NCBI GenBank assembly: GCA_022605425.2 | Contig: CM061251.1 | Location: forward strand, 713,001 to 777,000 | Length of the DNA stretch: 64,000 nt | Source of the DNA: Hamiltosporidium tvaerminnensis | Taxonomy: Eukaryota; Microsporidia; Dubosqiidae | Direction: 5' to 3' | Part shown: one piece after another, positions 45,673 through 57,578 of the stretch | Layout: every line of letters starts with the position of its first letter | How positions within the stretch are numbered: position 1 is the first letter of the stretch | Made by a program: the position numbers and the translations under genes | The notes under the pieces: generated by a model | Seen by the model: only the letters and a program-made list of their open reading frames with translations | Told to the model about the DNA's origin: nothing | Database searches by the model: none

Positions 45673-47790
45673 ACTAATGAAATAAAATAAATTGATTGGT
45701 AAAACATCAGAACTATCAGCTGAATTAAGGAAGAGCAAAAGAATTCCTGTTAAAACGTGTAGAGATTGTCGAAACCTCCGGGTTTGGGGAAATTTATGTA
45801 TAATTCAGACGATCTTTCGATATTATAGGTAAGAAATGATTAAGTGCAAAATTTTTACGTGCATAAATAATCAACAAGTATATACTGCTTCAGATTTATC
45901 TTAATAGCTCAGAATTGCTACATAAACCTTTATTTAAAGTATCATTGCAAACGAAGTCCCCATCAAGTGTCTATTGCACTTAAAATCTCATTTTTCTTGA
46001 AATGCACCTGGTATTCTATAAAGCGATAATTGAAACTAGAAACGAACGGTTAAAACAAATATTTGCAAATAATGACATTATTTATTTCGAAAAGATAATT
46101 ATTTATAAAAAAAGACACATTGAGAGATGCAACCAATGAATTCTACCGTCTTGAAATATGTCAAAAATTATCTAACCGAATGTGATGGTCGATTTGTAGA
46201 AAAAATTATGTTTATCTCAGATTAAACGTGGGTTAGATCCTCTGTATAAGGTATCGAGAAAAGTATCCAGTGGTTTTATAAGCGGAAACAATTTTAAATT
46301 CAAGAAATGTAAAACATACAAATAACATCTTTAAGATTCGAGAGTATAGAAATTTTAAAACATAGTTTAAACAAGCATTGTGCTGCCTTTAAATAAATAT
46401 CAAGTGTATTTAGGCGTAGAATTTCAAATTACATTAAATTCTTGCAACAATCACAATTAAAAACGGGGTGAGATGTTGGTTCGTATAAAAAGAAATACGG
46501 ATGTATATTCAGTTTTAACATCAATCAATCACGATGTAGTATGTTGGTTCGTATAAAAAGAAATACGGATGTATATTCAGTGTTAACATCAATCAATCAC
46601 GATGTAGTATGTTGGTTCGTATAAAAAGAAATACGGATGTATATTCAGTGTTAAAATCAATCAATCACGATGTAGTGCTATAAGAAAGGTATGCTGATAG
46701 AAAAAAAAGACAAAAAAAGTTATGATTGCGCTAATTGAAGAACTGCTTGGTAAGTTGTTAATGGATCTAGGAATAATACTTTTTTAAAGAATGTGACACG
46801 GAAGGCAGAAGTTTGTGAAAAAAAATTGCTTTTAAACTATCATTATGATGAATTATCTCATATTGAGTACAACATGGATGATTAAGGCTTTAACCACAAA
46901 ACAGCCCTTTTTATTTAGGCTGTTAAGTCAATTCATATAATTTTTTTTAATTGCATGCTGAATATTTCAATATTTTACTGTCTATTTGCATTTATTAAAA
47001 AATGAATACAATTGAATATGATTACAAGCAAGAAAGTATGAAAAAAATAATTTAATTGTATAAATTGATCTAGAGTATCATTCTAATTTTTATGTGAATA
47101 AATTCGACACTTATTACGATCTTTAAAATGATAGCAGAATAGACCAAAATAAAATTTATTAACTTGTATTGAAATTTTTAAATGGCATTCACATACAAAT
47201 AAAATTAAATTCAAAAGAACTTTTTCAAACCAATGAAAATACGTAAATCAAAAAAATTGTAGGATTAATTGAAAAAATTTGTTTATAACCACAATAAATA
47301 TTCCTTTGATTAAATAATTTTAAAATTCAAATATTTGATATGTAATCTAAAAAATACATTCTAAGTATAAAAGTTCCATTGTACAACATATCTATAAATC
47401 AGAAATTAAAAACGAATTTTTGTTAAAAAACAAAAAAAAATCGATAGGTATCAGCAATCATAATAAAACACCAAAATAATTTACTATACTTTAGAATCGA
47501 GGATGTACCAGAAATTCAACGAGATATGTTGTAAATAAGTATCCATAGAGAAGAGAATTAAATTACAATGAGAAGGAAGCAACCCAAAAAGAAATGAAAT
47601 CCAGTAAAATTCAAAGATTTAAATCAGAAATAATTTTTAAAAAGGGAATTATTTAGAGAAACAAATCAATAAAATAAGATAAAATTTCAACGATAACGAT
47701 ATTCTTCGTATGAATATAAATTCTAATTAAGTTTCTTATTTTTAAAAGTAAAATTTTTTCAACCTTCAATTTATTTTAAATTAAAAAATC
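45673..47790. other. Gene-free AT-rich stretch
   Basis: No gene recognised apart from the tandem repeat at 46473-46676. It is the 3' flank of the RRM gene. Confidence 0.45.
46473..46676. repeat. 68-bp tandem repeat, three copies
   Basis: Units start atgttggttcgtataaaaag at 46473, 46541 and 46609, nearly identical (one T/G and a few end differences). Less AT-rich than the surroundings. Confidence 0.9.
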
Positions 47791-49089
47791 TCAGATATTT
47801 TCTTCATTAAAACGAGATGGTCTCGGTGCATCAGAAATAGAATAATCCACCCTTACTTCACGACCAAGTATAGATTTACCAAGAAGACCTTCTTTTGCTG
47901 AAATAGAAGCATCAATAGATGAAAAATAGACAAACGCAAATCCTCGAGAATCACCAGTTTCTCTGTCTTTAACCAAATGAACGTTATCATATGCAACATC
48001 TGGAATATTTTCCATTAAAAAATCTTTAACATCTTCGATTGTTGCTTGCACTCCCAAACCAAAAAGTCCAATGACTTTAGACGGTGGTGGATTTACTGGG
48101 ACCGGTCTTTTGGTTCTTTTGTTCCCGAATTCGTCCCCAGATCTACCTCGTCTTGAATCTCTTCGATCGATGGAATCTTCGTAGAATGCTTCTCTATCTC
48201 TTCCCTCTGACCTTCCTCGGTATCCTCGTCTACCTTCAGTTCCGTATCCTTCTCTCTTATAAGAAGAACCGCCTCTTCTAAAATCATCACGGCCTCCTTC
48301 ACGACCATATGAACCCTCTTCGCCGGGTCTTCCTCTTCTAAAATCAGTGTTTCTTTCATAACGATCATCTTCTGGTCTAAAATCACCAAAAGATCTGTCT
48401 TCGTCATATCTTCTGGGTGGTTTTCGTTCATCAAATCCTCTTTCCCTATCTTCAGCATACTCATCGTTAAGTCTTCTTTTTCTTGGATATTCTGATCGGT
48501 TGTTCCTCTCGCCATCCCATCCTCCGGTTTTTCGTTCACGTCCTTCACTGGACCACTTACCATCATCCTGTCTTCTTTCTCGTTCACCACCCTCAGATCT
48601 TCTGGATGGTCTTCCTTCTTCCCATCTTTCTTTATTTCGACCACCATAAGCCCGTTCTCCATCATATGAGTCACCTCTACGGCCTCTTCCGGTGTCATAC
48701 GAATTATTTCTTTGATCATCGAATCGCCTCGGTGGTCTACGATCTGATCGCCCATAATTATCATTTCGATCAGATTCATATTTTTTCTTATTCGACGAAA
48801 AATCTCCATCATCATTTCCCCATCCTTTAATAACAGGAACATCAGCATCATCAATATTTCTTTTCACTTCACCTTCACTTCGACCCATACTTCTTTCATT
48901 TTGATTGTCAAATTGTGAATAATCATTATCACCATCTCTCTTACTTCTACTATCAGTATCCCATCTACTTTCTCGCCCTTCGTATGTAGAATTTTCTTTT
49001 GAAGTATCAGATTTCTTCTCATTATCTTTCTTTGTATCCCATTCTGTATTTTTTTCAACCGTTTGACTTGTTTCTGTTTCTCCACTCAT
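47791..49089 (-). CDS. Arg-rich RRM protein, Transformer-2-like
   Basis: The ATG at 49089 gives 432 aa; the frame extends to 49128 only through GTG. CCCC lies 11 bases upstream. Residues 1-90 are Glu/Lys/Ser-rich; about 90-335 is a low-complexity region full of RR, RD, RE, RGG and DDR (GRGRRGDSYDGERAYGG; REGGRDDFRRGGSSY). A single RRM ends the protein (about 338-425): RNP2 VIGLFGLG, RNP1 SRGFAFVYF, and GREVRVDYSIS. The set LFGL, RETG-SRGFAFVYF, RVDYSIS closely follows Transformer-2 SR proteins, which bind exonic enhancers and aid splicing. An eIF4B/RGG-type translation or mRNP role is the alternative. The purine-rich codons create a long spurious frame at 48093-48854. Confidence 0.85.
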   Translation of the reverse strand: MSGETETSQTVEKNTEWDTKKDNEKKSDTSKENSTYEGRESRWDTDSRSKRDGDNDYSQFDNQNERSMGRSEGEVKRNIDDADVPVIKGWGNDDGDFSSNKKKYESDRNDNYGRSDRRPPRRFDDQRNNSYDTGRGRRGDSYDGERAYGGRNKERWEEGRPSRRSEGGERERRQDDGKWSSEGRERKTGGWDGERNNRSEYPRKRRLNDEYAEDRERGFDERKPPRRYDEDRSFGDFRPEDDRYERNTDFRRGRPGEEGSYGREGGRDDFRRGGSSYKREGYGTEGRRGYRGRSEGRDREAFYEDSIDRRDSRRGRSGDEFGNKRTKRPVPVNPPPSKVIGLFGLGVQATIEDVKDFLMENIPDVAYDNVHLVKDRETGDSRGFAFVYFSSIDASISAKEGLLGKSILGREVRVDYSISDAPRPSRFNEENI

Positions 49090-49099
49090 TTTGAAATAA

Positions 49100-49103
49100 G
49101 GGG
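49100..49103 (-). promoter_or_regulatory. CCCC start-proximal motif of the RRM gene
   Basis: CCCC on the minus strand, 10-14 bases before the ATG at 49089. Confidence 0.5.
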
Positions 49104-49189
49104 TAATTTTTTTTAAATTTATTTGCACAAAAATTTTAAAAAAAGATAAATTTCTACAAATTTCTACAAATTAAAAAACGTATTTAAAA

Positions 49190-49445
49190 AAAACATAAAT
49201 CTTACACAGAGTATCGTTCATATATAAAAACATAAATCTTACACACCGATCCATTTATATAAAATAATATAAATCTTACACAGAGTACCATTCATATATA
49301 AAAATATAAGTATTACATCAAAGTATCATTCATATATAAAAATATAAGTATTACATCAAAGTACCATTCATGTATAAAAACAAAAATCTTACATACCGAT
49401 CCATTCATATATAAAATACCATTTATATAAAAAGTATTATTCTCT
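49190..49445. repeat. Imperfect tandem repeat upstream of the RRM gene
   Basis: About six units of 40-60 bp built from aatcttacacagagtac and cattcatatataaaaa, with variants. Confidence 0.7.
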
Positions 49446-50480
49446 TATCATTTTATAATTCATGATTGTATTATCATTCTAATTTAAATTACATTAATAG
49501 ATCAAAGAACCATTTTTTTGTAAAAATATAATTTTACATTAAATTACGTTAAAATATTTGCTTATTCAACACACAAGTACAATACTTACTATTCACTGAA
49601 ATAAAAACATAGTTTGAATTCTTTGTATAAACCCGAATCAGATCATGATAATATCTAAATATTTCATTTCGTTTGCACATTTTTTTAAATATTTATAATT
49701 TTTACAAACCAATCAAAACAGCAAAAATCGTTAAATTATACAATACTTCTCATAAAAATTACTTTAAAATTGTAAATTCTTTAAAAAGAACATTTTACTC
49801 ATAATCATATAAACAGTAGACTTGTTAATAACTATATTCCTGTTCAGAAGTAAAATCAAATGAATTATTTTAATAATTAAATAATATTTTTAAAGTCTCT
49901 TCATTGTATATAATAAAGTATAAATTATTGTAAATTCATTTGAAAAAATATTTGAAATTCTAGATTTTTAATACAATTTTTAAAAAAGTCGATTTAATCT
50001 AAAAATTATTAAACTGAATATATAATATTTATATATTGATATAATTGCTAATTATGTGTATTATTCTTCAATTAATTTGTATTATTTTATATTTTAAATG
50101 TTTTTCTTTACTTTGAAGAATGTGGTTATTTTTATCTAATTTTTAAGAATATTTATTTCGTATATAAAACTAAATATGAATACTTACCAATATGATGAAC
50201 TGTTGTGTTATAAATAAATAAAAGAGTTTTATTATTAAGTTTGGATGGTAATTTTTTATACATTTTTATTCTTCTCGGATTCAAATGAATTATTTATTTA
50301 ACCTGCAAACCATTTGTTCTTTTTTGGTAGTTTCATGTAAATTCTATTTCTTAATTTACTTAAAAGATTTCTACTGGTAAAGTTGATTTTTTTTTTATAT
50401 TTTGTTATATTTGAAACTGGATATTAGAATATTAAAATATGGCCCTTGCAATACTTTTTTTTATTTAAGAATATTTCTTT
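49446..50480. other. Gene-free AT-rich stretch
   Basis: Nothing supported on either strand. Confidence 0.4.
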
Positions 50481-51188
50481 CTTTTTAAAACAGTGGCAAT
50501 TGTTATATTGTTTTCATGACTTTAACTCAGGTTCTAGGGTAACTTAAATAACTGCTTTCTCAAAACGCCATTAAAATCCCTGCGATATCTACTTCTCAAA
50601 GGCTTTCATCTACCAGGTGTGTAAAACCTTCTAATAGACGAGGCAATGGCTCGAAGTTCGATGATGTCTGTTCCATGGATTGTGATAGAAGCCCGAAGCT
50701 TAACCAGATATCCCCTGAACTATGCAGCATTTCCACTTACTCTACACTTTCTGAACCCAATAAAGTTCTAGCTAAGATATATTTCAGATACTTTTATGGA
50801 TCTAGTTAACAAGGCAATGCCATACCAACAGGTATAACCTGCTACTTAGCTCTCCCGGCTTTAAATGGTTTTTATTTTTATATCTTACAGGCTCTAAGTC
50901 TTTTACCCGAGTAAGCAATGCTAGGTTTCCATGCTTTAACATTGTAATTAATTACCTACAATTTCAGCCGCAGTCTTCAATCTAGTTACATAAAAAATTA
51001 AAAAAGTAAATTTGGAAAATGAAGTTTCGCCATTTCGTAGACCTTCCTCTCCTCGTAGAAACATCCACGGACTAACCAAAAATTAGTGTGGTTATATTTC
51101 ACCAAAAATCCTAACATTATTTCATACATCAATTCACCTATTCCATACCAAGCTAAAGGTTTTTATTCTGGTTATATCCACTCTCTAA
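50481..51188 (+). repeat. ~690-bp interspersed repeat, copy 3
   Basis: Full series of blocks: gtggcaattgttatat, gtctgttccatgg, ccataccaacaggtataacc, tttacccgagtaagcaatgc, atctagttacataaaa, tttcgccatttcgtagacct, tgtggttatatttcacc, ending in a ttatatccactctcta region. Confidence 0.8.
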
Positions 51189-53214
51189 TATAGATATTTA
51201 AATTTAAAGCATATTTTGGAATTGTAAAGTATTTGATACATGAATAAAACTTTATAAAAAAAACATTTGTTTACATTTTTTTCTTTTGATTTTTAGAATT
51301 TTTATATTTGAATTATCGATTAATATTAAAAGAAATACATTGAATCCATTCGAATATTTTATTGGTAAAATTGAGATGTTTTTAATCTAATTTCAATTTG
51401 CGTTTATTTATAGTATTATTGGTAATACTCACTTGAATGTGGTTTTTAACCCGATATAAAGTAAAAAAATAATAGATGAAAATAATACGTTAAATATTTT
51501 ATTAAGAATCATAAAAGGTATGTTTCTTATTTCTTTTCCTCTGAAGTAAGGGGTAAAAATTACTCAAGAACGCTTTTCAAGGATTCATTAACCTTAAAGG
51601 CATTCCAACCTCTTTCATTTGGTCTCTTTATAGTCCAGGCTTATCACCATAAAAATATATGCTCGAAGGTAATGTTCCTAAAATTTCCTCAACGAATTCG
51701 TAGGCTTTTCATTCTTTTTAGAGACAAATTCCTCCTCAGACTTCTTAACCATCTGAGGAATTACAAAGTCAAAGCAGTCGAATAAATTCATGTATATCAA
51801 AACAATTTTAGCCCAGTGTTTTAGGGCATCGGTAAAACATATTTTTTTGTAAGGTATTTTTCGCAAAAAAAAATTTAAACTCATCTTTAAATAAATAATG
51901 ACTATTTACAGTCTGAAACTCGGTCTTATAGTTTTTTTTTAAAAGTTCTTTGTACAATATCTTTACATCGACTTTGTGGTAATCTATATTTTCCTCTAAA
52001 CTTTTGATATAAAAAATCTTCCCTTAGTTTGCCTATATCATCCTGTGTTTGGCTTAAGCCATTTTTTTCAAGCTCTTTTTTTATAAATTTTGTAGGAAAA
52101 AGTGTATTATCCATATCGAATACTAATACCTTTTCTTTGTAATCTATCGATGCAATTCTTGTATTAGAAAGAGATACATATGTCGTTTCGTCAGGAAAAG
52201 CTCCTAAATATACGAAATTGCTGCTAATCTTTTCTAAATAATTAAAAATGTTTTCAAACTTATCAAATGGTTCTGTTTATACTTAACTTAATAATTTTTT
52301 GTAGTGATTTTCAAAATATGCAAGACATTTCTTAGAAAAATCCGTAAAAACGATTTCTTTTGCTTTCTCATTCATATATTTTAAACTTTGGTCCATCATT
52401 TCTGACAAATTGGTTACAAAGTGTTCCTCGTGAAACGCCTTGTCAAAACCGGATATATAATACTTTTGAAAAACAATCTGGAACAATTCTGATATCCTTG
52501 AGTGAAACCCGTATGCTTGGTTTCAAATTTCCCAATCTATATCCATATTATATATATATTTGAGAATTTTATTATCCACACCATTAGCCTCCAAATTTTT
52601 TCGTCTAAGATTCGTTTCAACGGTATCTTGTGTTTCATTATCAAACTTAACTCTGTTTCAGTATTCCCAAACAAGAAATCATAAATGTATAACTCTTTTA
52701 TATTTTTATTCGGATTGGATTGTTCTTCTGATTTAATTCACATTTCGTAACTATATCAGTGTTAACGGATATCACGATATTATTTAAATCGTTTGCAATA
52801 ATCTCTTTGAATCTTCACTACAGCTTTCACAGATCTCTATTTTCCTTTTAAAATCATCAGACAAGTGTTGAGAGACATATGAATCAAAATTAATAAGAAA
52901 TTCATCTTTGTCATCTAAGTTTTTAACTGTTTGGCTGCTAAGCAATTATTGCAAGAACGCACGAAAACTGCGGGACTTATTTTCAATTGATGTTGTCAAT
53001 TTTTTTTTTTTATATATATATTGTTTCGCACAACTACAATGTAACAAGTGTTATTGATAACATAGAAAAACAAGTGGTCGTTAAAAATTAAAATTTATAA
53101 AAAGATAACTTAAAGTTTATTGATTTTCTCTTATGATCAGCACGTGAATCAATGATTTCGAATGATTCCGGCGTAGGCACTAGGTGATACATGATAACAA
53201 TTACTATCGATAAT

Positions 53215-53263
53215 ACACTAGGTAGTATCACATAATAAATTATTTTGTGATACTACCTAGTGT
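53215..53263. repeat. 18-bp perfect hairpin in piggyBac 3' region
   Basis: Arms acactaggtagtatcaca (53215-53232) and its exact complement (53246-53263) with a 13-nt loop. It lies just downstream of the transposase end and could act in termination or as a transposase-binding subterminal site. Confidence 0.75.
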
Positions 53264-53325
53264 TTTTCCGAACTTAAAGGATCGTTTTCATGAGAGTGAA
53301 AAATTCTGACTCTTACTTAAAAAAT

Positions 53326-55004
53326 TTATGTATTACAACTATGTTTTGCCGCACAAATAGCGTGAAGGCCTTTTTTACAACAAGCGCAAATAAAGTGGAA
53401 TCGCTTGATCCCGCTCCTTCTGTTGCTACACACCGCACATTGTCGTAAGTTACGACCCGGTAATTTTTCAAGCGCAAATTTATTAGTTGATGAAGATGGT
53501 TGTGTTGAAACGCTATTTTTATGGTACATCTACTCCTTTTCGATGTCGTCAATAATTTTCGATGTAAATTTGAGCCGGTTCATTTTTTTTTCAGTAGTGT
53601 TTGAAACATATAAAATATATGAGTTCAGCACCATTCTTCCAAATACGTCGAATACTACTTTCTTCCAATACTTGAGGGTTCTTCGCTCGTCTAAACACAC
53701 GTATAGCATTTTGTCGCACTCGTCCACACCACCCATGTATTTATTGTAGTCATGAATCATGCTTGGTTTCATCTTTTCGTATTCAAAATTCCCTTTCTTT
53801 TTCTTGATCGTCACACTATTAGTATCCGAATTTGATGAAATCAGTATGACTGGGTTTGGTTTGGACTTTTTGTCGCTGAAAGAGCACATCAATACATTTT
53901 CATGTGTCATGTATTTCGCTTCTCCTACGATTGCTTTCTTAGCTTCTGGAGGAATCTCTTTTCTGTTAGTCTAATTGTTCCAGTTAGATAGGTATTTTGT
54001 TTCAAAAGGGCTTTGGCCAAGCGTAAGCTTGTGTAAAAATTATCTGTAAACAGATGATAGCCCTTGAACAGATAATTGCCAGTTGAAAGCAATTTTCGCG
54101 CAACCGTAAATCCAAGGCCATATTTTTGTACTAAATCTCTGTCATCTGTATTTTTAGCACCTTTGTAGCAAAAAAAACCCAAGCAATATTTAGAAATCGA
54201 GTCGCACAACATCCAAAATTTTTTCCCCTATTTATGGTGTTTTTTGTTTGGGATGTATTGTTTTATGGCAGAATGACAGTGAGTACCAACTAACGACTCG
54301 TCGATAGATAATTGTTGATTTGGTATATAATTCCGCTGAAATACAGTATTTGCATGTTTGACAAGCATATCAAATCTGCCGCATGGGTCATAATTCGGAT
54401 GTCCTGGTTCAAATAATGACGTATTGTCAATCAAGTGAAAAAACTTCAAAATCAGTTGAAACCTATCCCTTGAAAACATTGTCCTAAACCATGGTAATTG
54501 CCGGGAACCTGTTGCCCAATAACTATCAATTGTTGGCCTTCTCGTAATCCCCATTTCGAGTAAGACTGCAATAAAGGCTTTGATTTCGTATATCGTTGTC
54601 GGCATCCACTTTTTTGCTCGAGAATTATTCAAAACAGTGTGCGAGGCAAAAAACTGGGTAGCATATCGATTTGTTTCCCTTACAATGGTTTCAAGGAGTG
54701 ATGTGGTAAAAGATAAATTGAAATATGTTACCGGTGAAGCATCGGGGGGAGGCGCACATCTAGGTCCAGGAGTCTCGAAAAAATTATTTGTTGCTTTGGA
54801 AAACACATTAGTCGGAGGAATATTCGTAAAAGTTGGTGTTTCCTCTGCTTCTGAAGATGAGATAGAAGACTCACTTTCAATCCTCAGTCTTTTTCTTCGA
54901 TGAGTTATAATAATGCTATCATCACTACTTGTGTCACCACCAATTTCACCATCCTCAGAATCGCTAGCAATCGAAACAACGTCCGAAATAATAGTCCGTG
55001 ACAT
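53326..55004 (-). pseudogene. piggyBac transposase with three lesions
   Basis: Begins MSRTIISDVVSIASDSEDG with a Ser/Asp-rich acidic head, then the DDE_Tnp_1_7 domain. The first catalytic Asp sits in LSIDESLVGTH, the second in LFTDNFYTSLRLAKALL, the third in YNKYMGGVDECDKM, so all three remain. The C-terminus is a cysteine-rich RING-like end (CAVCSNRRSG, FICACCKKGLHAICAAKH). Lesions: a TAG at 54228-54230 replacing the Trp usually found in the HKWG block, a frameshift near 53965-53970, and a TAG at 53530-53532 just before the Cys-rich end. Both sides of each TAG stay in the same frame. Recent inactivation. Confidence 0.9.
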
Positions 55005-55601
55005 GGTTATATTTTTTAAATAATATATAAAAACGGTAAAAAGTTAGTTTAGAATACACTCGTGTTACAAAGTACTCGCGAGGTCAGACTACGTTCAATT
55101 CCACGGAGCAAAAAGACACACTGTGACTGGCAGCGCGAAAGCGCTGCGTCGCTGTTTTCGAGACAAATGAACGAAGCGCATTCGCGCCGCGAGCAGTCAA
55201 ACGGTTAAAATATGTATTAATAATATCTTTAAATTCGCAAAAAACCGAATAGATGATCCGTGTTTTAAAATTAAAAGCCATAAAAAATACTCATCTTTTT
55301 TGAAATTTCTTTAAAACATAGAATTTCACTTTCGTTTGGTGTGATATGCATCATATTATTTTGCAAGGCCTTAATATATTATTGTAAAGCAAAACGATTA
55401 ACTTATTTTGAAATATGTGTTTTAAATATTGGTTCTTCTATGCTACTCGAAAGACTCTTTGATTTAATAGAATTCACAAAAAAAACAGCAACGTTATAGC
55501 AATCGGATTTGATCGCAGTTCAGATCTCTATTTTCGATTTTTATTACTTCAGAATCTTCTTTGGTACAAACAACAAAAAATATCCAGAATAAAATGCGCA
55601 T

Positions 55602-57179
55602 GGGTTGAATTTTTTTCTCTCTTTTTATACAAAAAATTTGATAAATTAAATATATAGTTTACTATTTTAGGTAATATTAAATTTCATATTTTGATCGAAA
55701 TGTAAAAAACTCATCTATTTAAATTATTTTTATTCTAGTAGTTATTTTTATTAATCTTACTAAATAATAAATCTCGTAAGCCATACAAATCCTCGTGCCA
55801 TACCAACCAATACACCTTTAAAATTTCTATAAAACCAAAAGCGATCTGAGGGTATGATGAAAGAAACTAATAAAATCAAATATTATAGTCTCAAACATTT
55901 CTTAATACATAAATAATCATTTTTTTCACCTGTAGTTTACTTCTCATCATAATATTACTTCCTCGTAAATATATTTTACGGAATGCCATACGGGCACTGT
56001 TATGCTTTGCCAAAAGACGATTCCTTTAATAAGTACTTAAAGGTTTAACAATGAATATTGTATATTAAAATGTTTTTCTGCTTTCTTTACTGTACTCATT
56101 TGGTAAATTATTAAAATATAAGTAAAAGAGTAAAAAAACCAAATATTTTTAAATCTTTTTGCTTTCTTAAAAGTGTATTTTAGCACAGAGATGATATTAT
56201 TATCATTTTTTAACATTTTTCTAAAAATATAAGAGAAGTGTCACATATACAAGAATTTAAGGAATTTAAAGAGAAAATATAAAGGAAATAAACATAAAAA
56301 AAATTAAATTAACTTTGACCAACATTTTTTAATCATTCTTATTTTATTTATATTTATTGATCAGTTTTCGAGTTCATTTCGTTTTGTTCTTTGAGATTTC
56401 TTTTTTTCTTCTAAAACTGTCCTCTCTAATTAAAAAAAACATAAATTATACTTTTTTCATATTACATGACTCGAAATTGTAAAATCCGCTGAATTCTTAG
56501 TTTTTCCAAATGTAAAAACTAATAGAGGAAACTATCCAGTGAGGTGTTAAAACTGGTATGGAATGCCAAAAAAATATTTTTTTTTAATTTATGATTTGGC
56601 GACAGTATTTTGATTCACTATATATAGAAATATATTTGAAAAAAAATGATCACAAATTTACCGAAATCGTATTATTTGAGAAAAAAATCGAAGCAAAATC
56701 TATAAAATTTAAATTCTGATATTAAATTTAATTGAACTATTTTAGAATAGATAAAACAATTTCATCAGATATATTTATACTTTCAAAATGCCCTAAATAT
56801 ATTTGTTGTGCTATATTTTTTTAGTTAAATCATAGAATTCTATTACTGAATCACGAAAAAACACAAATTTCTATCAAGTAATACATATTTAAGACGATTT
56901 GATTTGCTTATGGTTTTTCTTGATAAAATTACATTTTTTTTATTCAGTTAAACAGTATGCCATATTCGTTTTCTTTTTATCTTCTCAATTAATGCGTTGA
57001 TTAGTCAATTGCTTACTTCTTTGGAACCTATGGATTTATTTTTTTAGCTTAATGAAATATCATATAGTCTTGGCGAACATTTTTAATGATTATAAATGTT
57101 CGAAAAATTTGAATAATTGGGAAATTTGAGAATTTTTTTATAAATATTGTATAGCATACAAAAATAACAGAAAATAATC
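55602..57179. other. Gene-free AT-rich stretch
   Basis: After the pseudogene promoter (TATAAAAA on the minus strand at 55622-55629) nothing is supported. Confidence 0.4.
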
Positions 57180-57578
57180 CTAAAGTAAAAAAATCATAGA
57201 AAAAAGTACTACGAACGAAAAAGGTGTAAATTTATAAACCATGACCAATCCTTTCGTTTTTATTAATTGAAGCAATTTCCTTTTTCTGGAATTTCGAGTT
57301 ACAATGCCTTTTCCATGATGGCACTTGTACTTGTCAGATGTGCATCCAAATTTGTAGTCACATCGATTATTACTTGACACTTGGTTTTGCATGATACTCT
57401 GGGAAATTCTAGAATGAAATCTCGACCTTTGGAATTTTTTCAATACAAAAAAAACGTTTGAATTACATTTTGTAGATTGACTCCTCGCGTGTAACAGATT
57501 CAAGATTCCATGTTTGGTGTCTGAATTAAAAAGATTGGCATCTGTTTTTTTAAAACAAATTTCATAACGTTTTGCCAT
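57180..57578 (-). CDS. Unrecognised 132-aa frame, possibly a transposase fragment
   Basis: Starts MAKRYEICFKK. Basic with scattered Cys/His (CDYKFGCTSDKYKCHHGKG), and less AT-rich than its surroundings. The pattern KFQRSRFHSRIS followed by Cys/His residues faintly recalls FLYWCH/MULE zinc-binding heads, but spacing does not fit well and another frame also looks coding in part, so this is more likely a decayed element than a gene. No CCC motif. Confidence 0.2.
   Translation of the reverse strand: MAKRYEICFKKTDANLFNSDTKHGILNLLHARSQSTKCNSNVFFVLKKFQRSRFHSRISQSIMQNQVSSNNRCDYKFGCTSDKYKCHHGKGIVTRNSRKRKLLQLIKTKGLVMVYKFTPFSFVVLFSMIFLL

Larger units (their letters stand above)
52923..55208 (-). mobile_element. 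piggyBac-like DNA transposon
   Basis: TTAA at both ends (52923-52926 and 55205-55208), the piggyBac target duplication. Just inside, the ends are inverted repeats: CTGTTTGGCTGCT on the left and CCGTTTGACTGCT on the complement of the right, 11 of 13 matching. The 2.3-kb unit carries one transposase gene. The right 100 bp (55110-55205) is GC-rich, with a cagcgcgaaagcgctg palindrome, unlike the host, which suggests transfer from another genome. Confidence 0.9.
51560..55601 (-). pseudogene. Broken paralogue of the HAD-domain gene, split by piggyBac
   Basis: Reads on the minus strand from an ATG at 55601 (MRILFWIFFVVCTKEDSE, matching the intact gene's MQILLWIIFVKFSKENSE) to TAA at 51560 (LKSVLE). 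Pieces in order: FKTRIIYSVFCEFKDIINTYF (55280-55210), interruption by piggyBac, then FQKYYISGFDKAF (52480s), FDMDNTLFPTK (52115 region), KKICFTDALKHWAKIVLIYMN (51830s) and a RGWNAF-equivalent near 51600. Several stops and shifts lie in the part after the insertion. Its upstream DNA also resembles that of the intact gene (TATAAAAA about 20 bp before ATG and TTTAATTTATCA), so the duplication carried the promoter. Confidence 0.85.

Noticed and set aside
48093-48854. 253-codon minus-strand frame overlapping the RRM gene
   Set aside because: Shadow of the purine-rich Arg/Asp/Glu codons in the real frame; no domain, no start motif.
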